Shown here one piece after another: positions 1 to 9,223 of a DNA stretch of 64,000 nucleotides. The notes under the pieces are model-generated. The model did not search any database. It saw nothing but the letters and a program-made list of their open reading frames with translations, and was not told the DNA's origin. Every line of letters begins with the position of its first letter. The first letter of the stretch is position 1. The DNA is from Rhizobium sp. NFR07 (lineage in GTDB: Bacteria > Pseudomonadota > Alphaproteobacteria > Rhizobiales > Rhizobiaceae): positions 58,349 through 122,348 of the forward strand of contig NZ_FOKM01000018.1 in the NCBI RefSeq assembly GCF_900111905.1. The letters are read 5' to 3'. The translations under genes were made by a program, and so were the position numbers.

Positions 1-808
1 AGTAGATAAGCGCAATAATGATGGAGAGCGCAGCGAAAATTTTGGGCCCTAACGGCAAAACTAGCACATTTCGCTCGTTTAATTCGACTTGTATCAATCG
101 CCTGATAGCAAAATACGTCGAGTGGGGATTGAGCACACTGTAGGGGATCAGCAAGTTGGGATCGTCCAAGAAGCTGAACCCGAGATTGTTGCGCGCGACG
201 GCACGCTCGAAGCGAGCGTCTGTACCGACCGGAAACATGCAATATGTCAGCTCTGGCTCGAGGACATCGATGGCTCCGATTACACGGCCAAATTCATACC
301 CCGCGCCGACGATGAGGGACAAGCTATCTCGTTCGTAGGAGACCTCACCAACGAATCGAGGCGTAACAGGGCCAAACTCGAGCACCTCTTCCAGTTCACC
401 CGACGGCTCTGCAAATTGACGAGGGAAGTAAGTTAGTATCACAGCGCCAATTGAGGCAGAGCTCTCGAAAAGGACTTCCAGAATGAGCGCCAGCTTTTTC
501 CTGTCAAACGACGTTACGTCGAGCTGAACAGTCGGCGCTATTTCCTTAGCAATATGCAGTCGGATTTGGGCGAGAAAAGTTTTCAAATCATCGATGATTA
601 TGCATCCTGATTTGTCTATCTCACGCCTATTCTCGATATAGCAGTGATCTAACTCACTACGATAGTCGAACAGCAGCTTGGTTTTAGACGCTTTCGCACT
701 TTCCAGACGACGCAAAGCCTCGATAGACCGATGCTCGTAGCCCAGGCATCCTATGTGGATGCTTACCTCCAGCTTATCAGGGTCGGCGATCAGTGTTATG
801 TCAGGCAT
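1..808 (-). CDS. Unrecognised protein, last gene of a Dam/phosphoesterase/ATPase operon (3' end outside window)
   Basis: An uninterrupted frame of 269 codons runs off the left edge. It starts at ATG 808, which overlaps the end of the ATPase gene by 8 bases (ATGCCTGA), so translation is probably coupled. I do not recognise the family. Visible features are a GCLGYEHRS stretch near residue 20, LDVTSFDR near residue 105, PVGTDARFER near residue 200, and LPLGPK followed by a hydrophobic stretch close to the cut. Alternating hydrophobic strands and helices suggest an alpha/beta Rossmann-like fold, but this is inference. By position it is the fourth component of the putative defence operon upstream, perhaps its sensor or effector. 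No transmembrane segment or signal peptide is evident before the cut. Confidence 0.7.
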   Translation of the reverse strand, partial: MPDITLIADPDKLEVSIHIGCLGYEHRSIEALRRLESAKASKTKLLFDYRSELDHCYIENRREIDKSGCIIIDDLKTFLAQIRLHIAKEIAPTVQLDVTSFDRKKLALILEVLFESSASIGAVILTYFPRQFAEPSGELEEVLEFGPVTPRFVGEVSYERDSLSLIVGAGYEFGRVIGAIDVLEPELTYCMFPVGTDARFERAVARNNLGFSFLDDPNLLIPYSVLNPHSTYFAIRRLIQVELNERNVLVLPLGPKIFAALSIIIALIY

Positions 809-2651
809 CAGCGATAGCCCACGTCAGCAGGTCAGGTTGCGAATCCATATTTTTCCTAACTTCGGGCATTCCCGAAAGTAATCGCTCCTGGCCCGAAATT
901 GTCGGTAATTTGAAAAACGGTGCTAGCCGGTAAGACAGCCGAACACGGCACCCTTCAAGGTCAAAAAGCAGCTTCTTGCCGCTGACATTCTGCTCAACCA
1001 CAAGCGCCCCTGAATTGACAGCAGAAATCAGCGCATCTTTCAGCGAAGGGTGTACGTTCTTTATTCTGAATGATAACGGCGGCTCTGGGTGGAAGACGTC
1101 ACCAAGAACACCATCAGCTAAGGCGTAACCCATTGCATCAAGGACTTTAAGGGCCGACCTATCTTCGCCGGAGAGATCTCGGGGGATCGCTTGAGAAGCA
1201 ACCATCGCGCGAAATCGGTCGACATTCATCGGAATTGCCGCGTTTTGAGATCTGTGGGATTCTCTACCGTCGATCATGTCGGTGATGAGGTCGTTGAGGT
1301 AATACTTGATCGCCCTAGGATTACCCTCCGTAAGCGCAAGAAGTTGGTCAAAGCCATGATAGTAGCCGTAACCTTTAGCTGACGTCCTTCGGGAAGGGGC
1401 CTTTTTGTCCTTTGTCTTGACGAGGTAGTACGAGCGTATTTCTGCGATTGGAAATACCTTACGCACAACCTCGGCTCTTCGAGCCTCGCCTTTGAGATTC
1501 TCGATGTCTTGAGGCTCTTTAATGCCCTTGGACGCAAGATGTTGCTTCAGTGACAGGTCGCCGGCCTGATTAACTGCATATTCGTATATCTTCGCAGGCT
1601 TTCGCTCGAAGCCGATTTCTGTGAACTCCCTACTTCCCGGTAGGATCGCTTTTGAGCTGTTCAGATACTGACGAAACGCCCCGTAAGAAACAGCGCGCCT
1701 GTCACACTCAGACCGGATCAAACCTCTCGCAAAAGTGTAATCGGGATTTGCGAATTTGCTTGAGAGGATGATCGGGTGAAAGTCTTGAGCATCTTCGGGG
1801 CTGGAGGGGTTCGGGATAAAGCCACCTTGCTCTTCGTAAAAATCCACGTAAGGAAAAAGTGAGAACTTCAACGCTGCTCGCTGATCGAACGATCTCAAGT
1901 TCTCATATAAGTGAGAGAGAATAGATTTTGGCGCAATTTCCATCTCATCGAATGAAATCGTCCACCGCTTAACACCGCAATAAGTTTGTGCGATGTCCAT
2001 AAAACCTTTGAGCATGACCAAAAAGTCCAAGTGGCCAATTTCTCGAACCGCGTCCAACGTGCGGGAGTTATTTCCAGCGTTTATTGCCCCGCGATATATG
2101 TTTGAGCGCTGCAAAAGCTGCATTTTTATGCCCAAAAACGATTTTTGGACTTTTTCCAGTTTCCACAACTCTGAACATTTTTCAGCGATCTGCGCTTCTT
2201 GCACATTTGACAACATGACCTGCCAAGGGTGTTTGAGCCCGTCGGCCGACTCAACTGCAATAGCTGCTTCTTCGAATGAGGATATTAGCTGGTGGAGGCA
2301 ATGATCTGTAAATAAGCCACCCAAGATCAGATCCCGATCCTGGCTTGATTGGACTTCCTTTGCGACCAGCCCTGCAGTGCCCTTCCATATGGATTCCGCC
2401 GGAATATAAATGGGAATGTAATCGAAATCGATTGGTCGGAGCAGGTCCAACAAATCCTCTCTCTGATGTAAGGCTGTAAGACCAGGTGCCGTGAGCGCCT
2501 TCAGGAGGGTGGTTTTTCCAATTCCTCGTGGACCGACCAGAACGATGTTCCTGTACTCGGCCACGTCGGGGAAATAACTGGGCATAACGAAGTCACGCGC
2601 GATCTGTGACGCACTTGCATTCCTTGCGTTAAACTGCGACGTCGATGCCAT
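801..2651 (-). CDS. P-loop ATPase of a putative defence operon
   Basis: The 616-residue protein has a Walker A motif GPRGIGKTT at residues 40-48 and a Walker B-like FDE at about 234-236 in a hydrophobic context, as in AAA+/ORC-Cdc6 or STAND-type ATPases. The rest of the protein matches nothing I recognise. I chose the start at 2651 because a good GGAGGA ribosome-binding site lies just before it and it follows the upstream stop with one base between (TGATATG). An in-frame ATG at 2675 would overlap the phosphoesterase. It sits between the metallophosphoesterase and the unknown gene at 1-808, with coupled junctions on both sides, so the products probably act together. ATP binding is well supported. 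A role as motor or switch of an antiviral complex is inference from the neighbourhood. Confidence 0.8.
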   Translation of the reverse strand: MASTSQFNARNASASQIARDFVMPSYFPDVAEYRNIVLVGPRGIGKTTLLKALTAPGLTALHQREDLLDLLRPIDFDYIPIYIPAESIWKGTAGLVAKEVQSSQDRDLILGGLFTDHCLHQLISSFEEAAIAVESADGLKHPWQVMLSNVQEAQIAEKCSELWKLEKVQKSFLGIKMQLLQRSNIYRGAINAGNNSRTLDAVREIGHLDFLVMLKGFMDIAQTYCGVKRWTISFDEMEIAPKSILSHLYENLRSFDQRAALKFSLFPYVDFYEEQGGFIPNPSSPEDAQDFHPIILSSKFANPDYTFARGLIRSECDRRAVSYGAFRQYLNSSKAILPGSREFTEIGFERKPAKIYEYAVNQAGDLSLKQHLASKGIKEPQDIENLKGEARRAEVVRKVFPIAEIRSYYLVKTKDKKAPSRRTSAKGYGYYHGFDQLLALTEGNPRAIKYYLNDLITDMIDGRESHRSQNAAIPMNVDRFRAMVASQAIPRDLSGEDRSALKVLDAMGYALADGVLGDVFHPEPPLSFRIKNVHPSLKDALISAVNSGALVVEQNVSGKKLLFDLEGCRVRLSYRLAPFFKLPTISGQERLLSGMPEVRKNMDSQPDLLTWAIADA

Positions 2652-2652
2652 A

Positions 2653-3837
2653 TCAATCCTCCAACATCGCATCAATTTTCGAATGCTTTGGATAAACCGT
2701 CCGCTTGAACGGCTTTAACGCTTCATTCAGCGCATCGACCTGATTTATATGAAGGAATTTTAGATCCGGACATTTCTCGTGGAGCTCCGCTGCTGTCACC
2801 TTTGACGTAATAACGATCTCGCTCAAAGTCTTCGCGATTTCACAAACGTCAACTTGGCGTCCAAACGGGACGTAGTGTGGCATGTCAACGTGCTTGCTCT
2901 CGCCCCACTGCGCGCCATTCCAGTTCCACGAATAGACGGCTCCTGCTGGAAAACGTTGCTCATTCAAGTCGATTTCTATGACGTGAAAAAGATTCTCGAA
3001 TCCTCGCGACTGAGAAGGATAAGGCTTAGATGCGAACGTTGCGGCGGAGAACACGATTGGTGGGGGAGATCCGTGAAGAGAGTGCTTCAGATGTACTTGA
3101 TGTTTATGGCCGTGGAGGACGATGCACTTCTTCCCAATACCGCCGATATCACGAAGAAATTCAGCTCCGTCCTTCATCGCGTCGGTGTGAATATCATTGA
3201 TGTCGTCCACTCGGTCAGGGTGATGATGCATCATGATCAAATAGTGGGTTGCTTCGGAAGCCTTGATCGCTGCGATAACTTTTTCGCGCATCGTTGTGCT
3301 TATATGCCCGATTTCCCAGATCTGCTTACTAGTCTCAGCACTTGAGCCCAGGCCATGCGTACGACAAGTGTCGATTGCGATAATGCAGCAGCTCCCCAAC
3401 TCCTTGGTCGCCACACCGGTGCCAAAGTAATCCTTCTTGAAGTCGTAGTCGCGATATGGAAAATCAGGGGAGACCGTCTGCAAGAACTCGAGCCTTGTTT
3501 CAGCATCCAAGACGTCTTCGGCGCGACTTAATATGTCGTGATTTCCTGTAACCGCAAACACGTCAGGTATATTGAGGATATCTGCTAACTGGTGGAGATC
3601 ATGCCAGGCCTGTAAGAATGGAAGCCTTTTGGACTGGTGAGCCAAGTCTCCCAAACAAATCAGTGCGTCTATTTTTGGAGGGGTATCCTTCCATGCATTG
3701 GGAATAGCAAGAATTGGATTGCGCCGAGCGTTGCGTTCTTCGATAAAGAAATCGCTCCCTGTGGGACCGGCATAGCCTTTACCCTGTTCGATATCTTTTG
3801 ATAGGCAGTGGATGTCGCTGATCACCAATAGTCGCAC
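2653..3837 (-). CDS. Calcineurin-like metallophosphoesterase
   Basis: All five blocks of the calcineurin-like metallophosphoesterase fold are present in order: DIH at residues 8-10, a GD block (CLGDLAH), GNHD, a later HHH, and GHKH. These ligate two metal ions in nucleases and phosphodiesterases such as Mre11/SbcD. The likely start is GTG 3837, preceded by GGGGGA and leading straight into the first beta strand. A GTG at 3900 is possible and would overlap the methyltransferase gene by 59 bases. It lies between a Dam-like methyltransferase and an ATPase, recalling SbcCD/Mre11-type nuclease-ATPase pairs. Metal-dependent phosphoesterase activity is likely. Whether the substrate is DNA, RNA or a nucleotide cannot be told from sequence. 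Confidence 0.85.
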   Translation of the reverse strand: MRLLVISDIHCLSKDIEQGKGYAGPTGSDFFIEERNARRNPILAIPNAWKDTPPKIDALICLGDLAHQSKRLPFLQAWHDLHQLADILNIPDVFAVTGNHDILSRAEDVLDAETRLEFLQTVSPDFPYRDYDFKKDYFGTGVATKELGSCCIIAIDTCRTHGLGSSAETSKQIWEIGHISTTMREKVIAAIKASEATHYLIMMHHHPDRVDDINDIHTDAMKDGAEFLRDIGGIGKKCIVLHGHKHQVHLKHSLHGSPPPIVFSAATFASKPYPSQSRGFENLFHVIEIDLNEQRFPAGAVYSWNWNGAQWGESKHVDMPHYVPFGRQVDVCEIAKTLSEIVITSKVTAAELHEKCPDLKFLHINQVDALNEALKPFKRTVYPKHSKIDAMLED

Positions 3838-3841
3838 GCGT

Positions 3842-4672
3842 TCATCCCCCGAGTACCGCAACGAGCTCGGTTTCTGACTTTCTGCGGCCAGCAAATCCAC
3901 CGACGTTTCTAGTGACCGTAATCGGAGCAGCTAAATGCCGCTCAAATAAATCCCTGAATTCGCTGCAGTTTTTATAAGAGATAACCACAATATTATTTGC
4001 TGCTAGCCTAGTTGCAACCGTGTGTAGCCTAGCTAAGTCATCCGCCAAGAATGTCTTCGCACCGTATTCATTGAATACTCTACCCTCAAATGTGAAATAT
4101 GGAGGATCCATATATATGCAAGAGTTGGTTGGAGAAATCTTATTTATGAATGATTCGAAATCCTCACTGTGTAACTCTGTATTCTTCAAAGATTCGGAGA
4201 AGTAATTGAAATCTTCTAGCGAGAACTTCTTCTTTATTTTTTTCTTGGCGCCGTAGGGCGTGTTAAAGAGGCCGGATCTATTTGTCCGATAAATTCCATT
4301 AAAGCAGTAGTGATTTAAATACAGAAAAAGAGAAGACTTCAGGTGACTTCTCGTGATTTCATTGAAGGTGGCTCTTGCCCGGTAGTAATTCTCCTCCGAA
4401 ACCTCGAGCGCATCATAATATTCCCAAACATGGTGGGGTTCATCCCTAATACTACGATAGCAATCGATGAGGTTGGAATTCAGATCATTAAGCGCTGCCT
4501 TCGGCGGTAAGCGCTCGAAGTAAAATGCGGCAGATCCACAAAAGGGCTCGATGTAGGGACGGTCAAAGGTAAGAAATTGCTGCAGCTGCGAGGAAACATT
4601 CGACTTGCTTCCCGCCCACTTGAGTATCTTACGTGGCGACTGGGTCGTCCGCTGAACGCCTATACCCTCCAT
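3842..4672 (-). CDS. Dam-like (D12 class) DNA N6-adenine methyltransferase
   Basis: The 276-residue protein has the D12-class order of motifs: KWAGSK near residue 18, EPFCGSAAFYF near 42 for AdoMet binding, NDLN near 62, and the catalytic DPPY at 189-192. This class methylates adenine N6 in a short recognition site. The frame is visibly AT-rich compared with neighbours, for example around 4100-4350, which suggests acquisition by transfer. It is the first gene of the operon 4672-1 and its 3' end is next to or overlaps the phosphoesterase start. Self-DNA marking by this enzyme with restriction by the phosphoesterase/ATPase partners is a reasonable inference. A solitary maintenance methylase is the alternative but fits the operon less well. 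Confidence 0.9.
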   Translation of the reverse strand: MEGIGVQRTTQSPRKILKWAGSKSNVSSQLQQFLTFDRPYIEPFCGSAAFYFERLPPKAALNDLNSNLIDCYRSIRDEPHHVWEYYDALEVSEENYYRARATFNEITRSHLKSSLFLYLNHYCFNGIYRTNRSGLFNTPYGAKKKIKKKFSLEDFNYFSESLKNTELHSEDFESFINKISPTNSCIYMDPPYFTFEGRVFNEYGAKTFLADDLARLHTVATRLAANNIVVISYKNCSEFRDLFERHLAAPITVTRNVGGFAGRRKSETELVAVLGG

Positions 4673-5257
4673 ACTTATATCTAGTTCCCCTGCGATTCTC
4701 TCACATAGATTAGTTTTGAACGCCCTGCAATCGCCAAACTCACCTCAAAATGGTCATATACAGATTAGTCCTGAAGTCAGGTAAGAAATCGCCGACGCGG
4801 ACCACCGGAAGCATTGTGTCGTAAGACCTGAGATCGCTTCCTTCCGACGAACGACCCCGACCTTCATCAAGTCGGGTCGTCCATTGATCGACGGACCTTT
4901 GTCAGACCGATCGACGCAGTGCGGAGAGACTATGGCTAGCGTGGCGAACAGTATTGGCGGAGCTATCGAACCCGGATTCGGTAAGCGGTTTCCGACCACA
5001 CATTGACCGCCGCGATATTCGATGTGTCCCTGCTTGACGCCACTCTAAGTAGGCAACTTTGCGACAAAAGCAAACGTCGCTACGCAGACGTCAGATGGCC
5101 GCAAAGGGAGCGGGGAGCGGGGAGCGGACTGGCGGAATTGCGAGACTCGGCCGTGAAAGCAGATTCAGGAGAGTGTGCAAATCACGAAGTTGCACCTGAC
5201 ATACGGTCGAAAGGCCTGTAGAAACGGCGAGCACCGTATCCTCAATGCGGCTCAAGC
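4673..5257. other. Intergenic region upstream of the methyltransferase operon
   Basis: No convincing gene was found in these 585 bases; short frames on both strands lack ribosome-binding sites and recognisable features. The promoter of the methyltransferase operon should lie at its left end. An imperfect hairpin (ACGACCCCGAC at 4851-4861 against GTCGGGTCGT at 4871-4880, one bulged C) and a short GGGAGC-type tandem run near 5106-5126 are the only structures noticed. Confidence 0.5.
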
Positions 5258-6199
5258 CTAAGCAGTCGGCGGCGAGCCGTCCGAAATGGACCGATTGGCG
5301 AGTAAGCCCAACAATCGATGATATTCATCCTCGCCGACGATCGAACGCAGCAAGCGAATTGGAGCCTCTTCGCAGATGCTTTCTAGAGTCTTGTCGAACG
5401 CAGCGTCTGCCGTCTTACTATCCAAGGCATCAAAGGCTTGAAATACTTCCTCTTCCAGCAAATCGATGCGTTCCAACAGTGACATTGAACACTGTTCGGC
5501 CCATTGGAACCAGGCGCGCACGTCGTCATGACGAACGACCGGCAGGCCGTACCTATCCGGCACAGCGCCCTTGTAGCCGTCGTAGACTTGAGTCTCAATA
5601 GGACCTGGCTGATCATACGATCGCGGTCCTGCGCTCATCCCGAGTATCAGCATCCGACCTTCTTCGAGCAGGTCGTAGAGCTCCGAGAGACGACCCGTGT
5701 GGTCGAACCGCATGAGGTTATGCAATGTCTTGGGCGTCTCCCATTGATCAAGATAAAGACCGTCATTGTGCTTGAGCTTGGCCAAAAGAGGGTTCAGCCG
5801 CTCTTTCTGGCAAAGGAACCACTCGTTTCCATATGCAAGCTGCAGCGACTCCCATGTTCTTAATTCGATGTTCGAGTAGGCCACAGCCTTCTCAGCGCCG
5901 GACTGAAAACCTGTCGATCCAACAATGATGCCAGTATTTGCACCACAATCAGACATAACAGTCCGAAAGCTGTGCACCGTCTCCTGCGGTAGGTTGGATC
6001 CCCAATGCTTGCATTCGATCAGGATCACATGAGGTATGCTGGTTCGAGGGTCGCTAACATAAACATCTACCTCCTTCGAGCCACGGACGTGCTGCACGAC
6101 ATGCGGAGAACGTACCTCGTAGCCCATCTCGCGAAAGAAATTGGCAACTGTGTCCTGAAGGTTTTTCCAGTCCCTAATATTTTTAGTTGGGATAAGCAT
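5258..6199 (-). CDS. Mrr-like type IV restriction endonuclease
   Basis: The N-terminal 110 residues carry an Mrr-type PD-(D/E)XK nuclease core: VDVYV with D45, IECK with E62 and K64, then GIIVGSTGFQSGA, a signature of the Mrr_cat family. Enzymes of this family cut foreign or modified DNA, often methylated DNA. The remaining 200 residues are acidic and helical, without a recognised domain, and may be a recognition or regulatory part. The gene stands alone between intergenic gaps, between the methyltransferase operon and the DUF4238/PLD pair. Nuclease activity is well supported. The modification it recognises is unknown. The 3' end extends in low-complexity residues without a clear domain. Confidence 0.85.
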   Translation of the reverse strand: MLIPTKNIRDWKNLQDTVANFFREMGYEVRSPHVVQHVRGSKEVDVYVSDPRTSIPHVILIECKHWGSNLPQETVHSFRTVMSDCGANTGIIVGSTGFQSGAEKAVAYSNIELRTWESLQLAYGNEWFLCQKERLNPLLAKLKHNDGLYLDQWETPKTLHNLMRFDHTGRLSELYDLLEEGRMLILGMSAGPRSYDQPGPIETQVYDGYKGAVPDRYGLPVVRHDDVRAWFQWAEQCSMSLLERIDLLEEEVFQAFDALDSKTADAAFDKTLESICEEAPIRLLRSIVGEDEYHRLLGLLANRSISDGSPPTA

Positions 6200-6454
6200 C
6201 GCACACTTTCTCTCTACAACTGGTCCGGGGTCTGATCACATCTCTGCTATGTCCACCCACGATGGCAGCAAGCATGCTGGGCACCGAATTCGCACAATCG
6301 CTCAGAGAAAAGGCATCGCGAAGTCAGCGCGCCGCTGGCACATTTCCTGACATGGTCTAGCAGCAATGGCATCAGCCTATCGGATCGGGGGCTGCGTCCG
6401 AGTGGGCACCGCAAGAAGGATAGCGCCGACAGAAAGCGAGCCTCAACGCGATCA

Positions 6455-7750
6455 TCATTCCTGGCTTTCGTCTCTGCGCAGTGGCCCCGGATCTGTCTTG
6501 CGCGCAAGTTCTCGGAGGCCGTCGTCGCGATGAACTACACGAAACCATCCAGACACCGGTCTCTTCACAGGCTCGACACGTACCGCCGCCATACCGCGCC
6601 GTAGGTTGCCGTCTTCATAGAGTTCCACGCTCATCTCGCCAGGATCCGCCGCAATCTGCTTCAGAAGGGTCAGGCTCTCGGTCCTTGCCGTAAGTCCTTC
6701 ACCAGATTTATCCACTTCCACGATCGCCAGGATGCAGCTGTCGTGTTGTCCTTGGACTACCAACTGAAGCCCCTTCGGCATTCCTTGACGTTGTGGAGGA
6801 GCTGCTCCCATTTCCCCCATCGAGACATGCGTCTCAACCCTTCGAAGGGAAGGGTCTTCGGCCAGGATAGTGCGCGCGAAGTCGAAGTCATCGATGGACC
6901 CGTATAGATAGCGTCGGCTGTAAACGACCTCGAGCCGGTTCCAGTTTTGCAACTCCTCACTTTCGATCCTGATAGGTTCGCCGGTCCGGAAGCCTGCTCG
7001 GTACCGCTCCATCCGAGCGCGTCGGTCTGATGGCAGGTTTGCGCGTTCAATCGACTCGTATTTTGCAATGATTGTAGGGCAAATGAGAACAGCGGCGAGA
7101 TCAGGTGCGAGAGGCAGGAAGACGATCACGCCGTGGGACTGAAGCGCGGCATCGCCGTAAGGATAGGCGTTACTGACAACAACCGGGTGATCAGACAATA
7201 CAAACCGTTCGTTTTGGTTCGGCGCGAAAAGCGCCGGTTGGAGGCGGGCCATAGGCGCGACAAGCTCGCCGCGGTCGAGGAACCTCCGCACAGCTTCAAT
7301 CCGTAACGCTGCTTCGGTCGGCATCGCCATTTCGGGATCCTGGTCAGGATTATAGCCGAGCCGCCGCACTAGCTCTCGCATTTGCTCGGCGAGCAAGCGC
7401 GGTGACGTCCGTGCCAGATGGGTGCGCAGCATCTGTGTCGCGAATAGATCAAGTAGCGCCAAATGGTCTTCTGGCTGAACCCAGGCGAGGGATCGAGTAT
7501 CGACGATCTGGCGGATAACCCCGGCAGATCGGCCGTCCACATCGTTAAACAGGTCTTCGAAATTCCATCTGCCGGTGTCGAGCTCAACCGTGTTGAAGTT
7601 GTTCTCCGAACCGGCTCCTGCAATCGCGCTCGTCCACGTCCGCTCACTCTCTTTGTCGAAGACCCAAACCTGCCTTTCCTTCTTGTCGATCGAAAAATGG
7701 CGGAGCTGTGCTCGCGGCACATAATGGTGGTTCTTGGAAGGTTTCGACAT
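6455..7750 (-). CDS. DUF4238 family protein, putative antiviral nuclease partner
   Basis: The 431-residue protein opens with HHYVPRAQLRHFS, the hallmark of DUF4238, and has a later block with FVLSDHPVV that is also typical of the family. I chose ATG 7750 because the family motif follows at once, although a longer frame starts at 7828. It lies 8 bases after the PLD gene, so the two form an operon. Members of DUF4238 have been reported as antiphage genes in enterobacterial prophage hotspots (from memory, not checked). The C-terminal 130 residues beyond the usual domain are not recognised. Molecular activity is unknown. A role in defence rests on family and neighbours. Confidence 0.8.
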   Translation of the reverse strand: MSKPSKNHHYVPRAQLRHFSIDKKERQVWVFDKESERTWTSAIAGAGSENNFNTVELDTGRWNFEDLFNDVDGRSAGVIRQIVDTRSLAWVQPEDHLALLDLFATQMLRTHLARTSPRLLAEQMRELVRRLGYNPDQDPEMAMPTEAALRIEAVRRFLDRGELVAPMARLQPALFAPNQNERFVLSDHPVVVSNAYPYGDAALQSHGVIVFLPLAPDLAAVLICPTIIAKYESIERANLPSDRRARMERYRAGFRTGEPIRIESEELQNWNRLEVVYSRRYLYGSIDDFDFARTILAEDPSLRRVETHVSMGEMGAAPPQRQGMPKGLQLVVQGQHDSCILAIVEVDKSGEGLTARTESLTLLKQIAADPGEMSVELYEDGNLRRGMAAVRVEPVKRPVSGWFRVVHRDDGLRELARKTDPGPLRRDESQE

Positions 7751-7758
7751 GGCTTGGT

Positions 7759-9027
7759 TCAAGCTCCCTTCACGTCGAAGCCTAGATACCGCAGTGCCTT
7801 CGCCATCCTTCCGTTCATCGGAGGGCACCCCTCGGGCTTGACGGTGCCATAGAGCTCCAGCGCCGAAAAGTATCCGAAACGCGCGAACCGGCGCGATGGG
7901 TGGTAAAGAATGTCGTGAAAACGCTCGATGAAATCTCCCGGCCCATGGAGGAGATAGTTCAGGGACGATCGAACATGATCTAGGCGATCTTCATTGCGTG
8001 CCCAAAAATCGCCAGGCAGGTTTTTTTGGCCGCCCTTAACGAAACGCAGCTGTTCGGAGAATGCGTGCAGTGACAGGAGGCCCTGTGTAATTTCGTCCTT
8101 CCCTGCGGCCTTGAGGCTCTCGGCTGTCCCGAACGTGCGCGAGACAGTGTCCAACCACTCGTTGAAGTTCTCGGGTACCAAGCTGTTTTTGGCCAAAACC
8201 CATTCCTTGCCGAGCGACAGGACGAGTGCCTTTCGCTCCACTGCCCCACGCAGTGGAGCGGCCTGCCAGGCCTCGTCGCCGATGACGTGGGTAAGCCGCA
8301 CGTAATTCAGGAAGCGATTTGCCTCATTGGCCAACCCCATAGATTCAAGCTCCGGCCGACGCAGCCCGTTTTCGTCAAGGAGGGTGGCCACCTCAGAGAA
8401 AGCCGGCCGGTACTGCTCATAAATCTCGCGCTGCAAGGTTTGAAGGAACACACGCTCTTTGGGTTTTGTACTGCTCGCGACATTGATGTTCGGCGGCTCG
8501 GCTTTGCCAACCGCTTCCTCGATTTCGCGATCCGCATTCGGGATGCGTTTGCGGACGGCATTAGTAGCATTGACGAATGCGGTCAGCTTCTGTTGGGTCA
8601 GAACCTGCCCTGCTTCCCAGAGCTCGACGAAAAGGGTTCGGATTTCTTCTATAGAATCGGCATCCTCCTCACGATCCAGGCAGATGACCGCTTCACGGTT
8701 TGCTCGGAATCCTCCGTCCGTCAGGTTGGAAGAGCCCAAGAGTGCCGCATTGTCGAAGACGAAAATCTTCGCGTGGAAGCGGCGGGTGAGATAGCGGACT
8801 GCCAGGCCCGGTACTCCGAACACCGCCTTGAGTGCGTCAGGGCTTGTTGCGGAATTCAATCCGACAAGCAGTCTGACCTGCTTTCCCTCCGCTGCAGCCT
8901 CTAGAATGCCCTGGGCCTCCGTAAAGTAGGGCGCTGCCAGTTGCACAGACAACGAGGCTGAGATTAGCTTGGAAAAAGGATTGAAGACAAAGTCCTTTGC
9001 TGGACCATTCGAAAAAATTCGACTCAT
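7759..9027 (-). CDS. Phospholipase D-like (HKD) nuclease-family protein
   Basis: The 422-residue protein has one HKD motif, HAKIFVFD followed by GSSNLTDGG, at about residues 84-105. Proteins with a single HKD motif, such as Nuc and BfiI, dimerise to form one active site and cut phosphodiesters, usually DNA. The N-terminal 180 residues make the PLD domain. The rest is helical and unrecognised, perhaps a target-recognition or partner-binding region. It is the first gene of a two-gene operon with the DUF4238 gene. Together with its setting between an Mrr enzyme and a nuclease-vWA fusion, this points to DNA restriction. Lipid hydrolysis is unlikely because no signal peptide or membrane segment is visible. 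Confidence 0.85.
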   Translation of the reverse strand: MSRIFSNGPAKDFVFNPFSKLISASLSVQLAAPYFTEAQGILEAAAEGKQVRLLVGLNSATSPDALKAVFGVPGLAVRYLTRRFHAKIFVFDNAALLGSSNLTDGGFRANREAVICLDREEDADSIEEIRTLFVELWEAGQVLTQQKLTAFVNATNAVRKRIPNADREIEEAVGKAEPPNINVASSTKPKERVFLQTLQREIYEQYRPAFSEVATLLDENGLRRPELESMGLANEANRFLNYVRLTHVIGDEAWQAAPLRGAVERKALVLSLGKEWVLAKNSLVPENFNEWLDTVSRTFGTAESLKAAGKDEITQGLLSLHAFSEQLRFVKGGQKNLPGDFWARNEDRLDHVRSSLNYLLHGPGDFIERFHDILYHPSRRFARFGYFSALELYGTVKPEGCPPMNGRMAKALRYLGFDVKGA

Positions 9028-9223
9028 TCACCCCCCAAGCCGTTTGCATTCAGTGCAACCATAGCGAAAGAACGATGTCGCAGGAAACCCAGATTCTCAA
9101 CGGGGTTTGAAGGCCTCACGTCAGTTTGAGGGCTGGTGGGCGCGACAGCCGACCACCAAGTGACGCATTCGATCGGTTGAACCGAACATTCAGGCCTGTA
9201 TCTTACTCTTGCAATTCAGCCGA

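Noticed and set aside
5003..5221. 72-codon plus-strand frame between methyltransferase and Mrr genes
   Set aside because: Low similarity to anything known and a short G-rich repeat in the middle; treated as non-coding.
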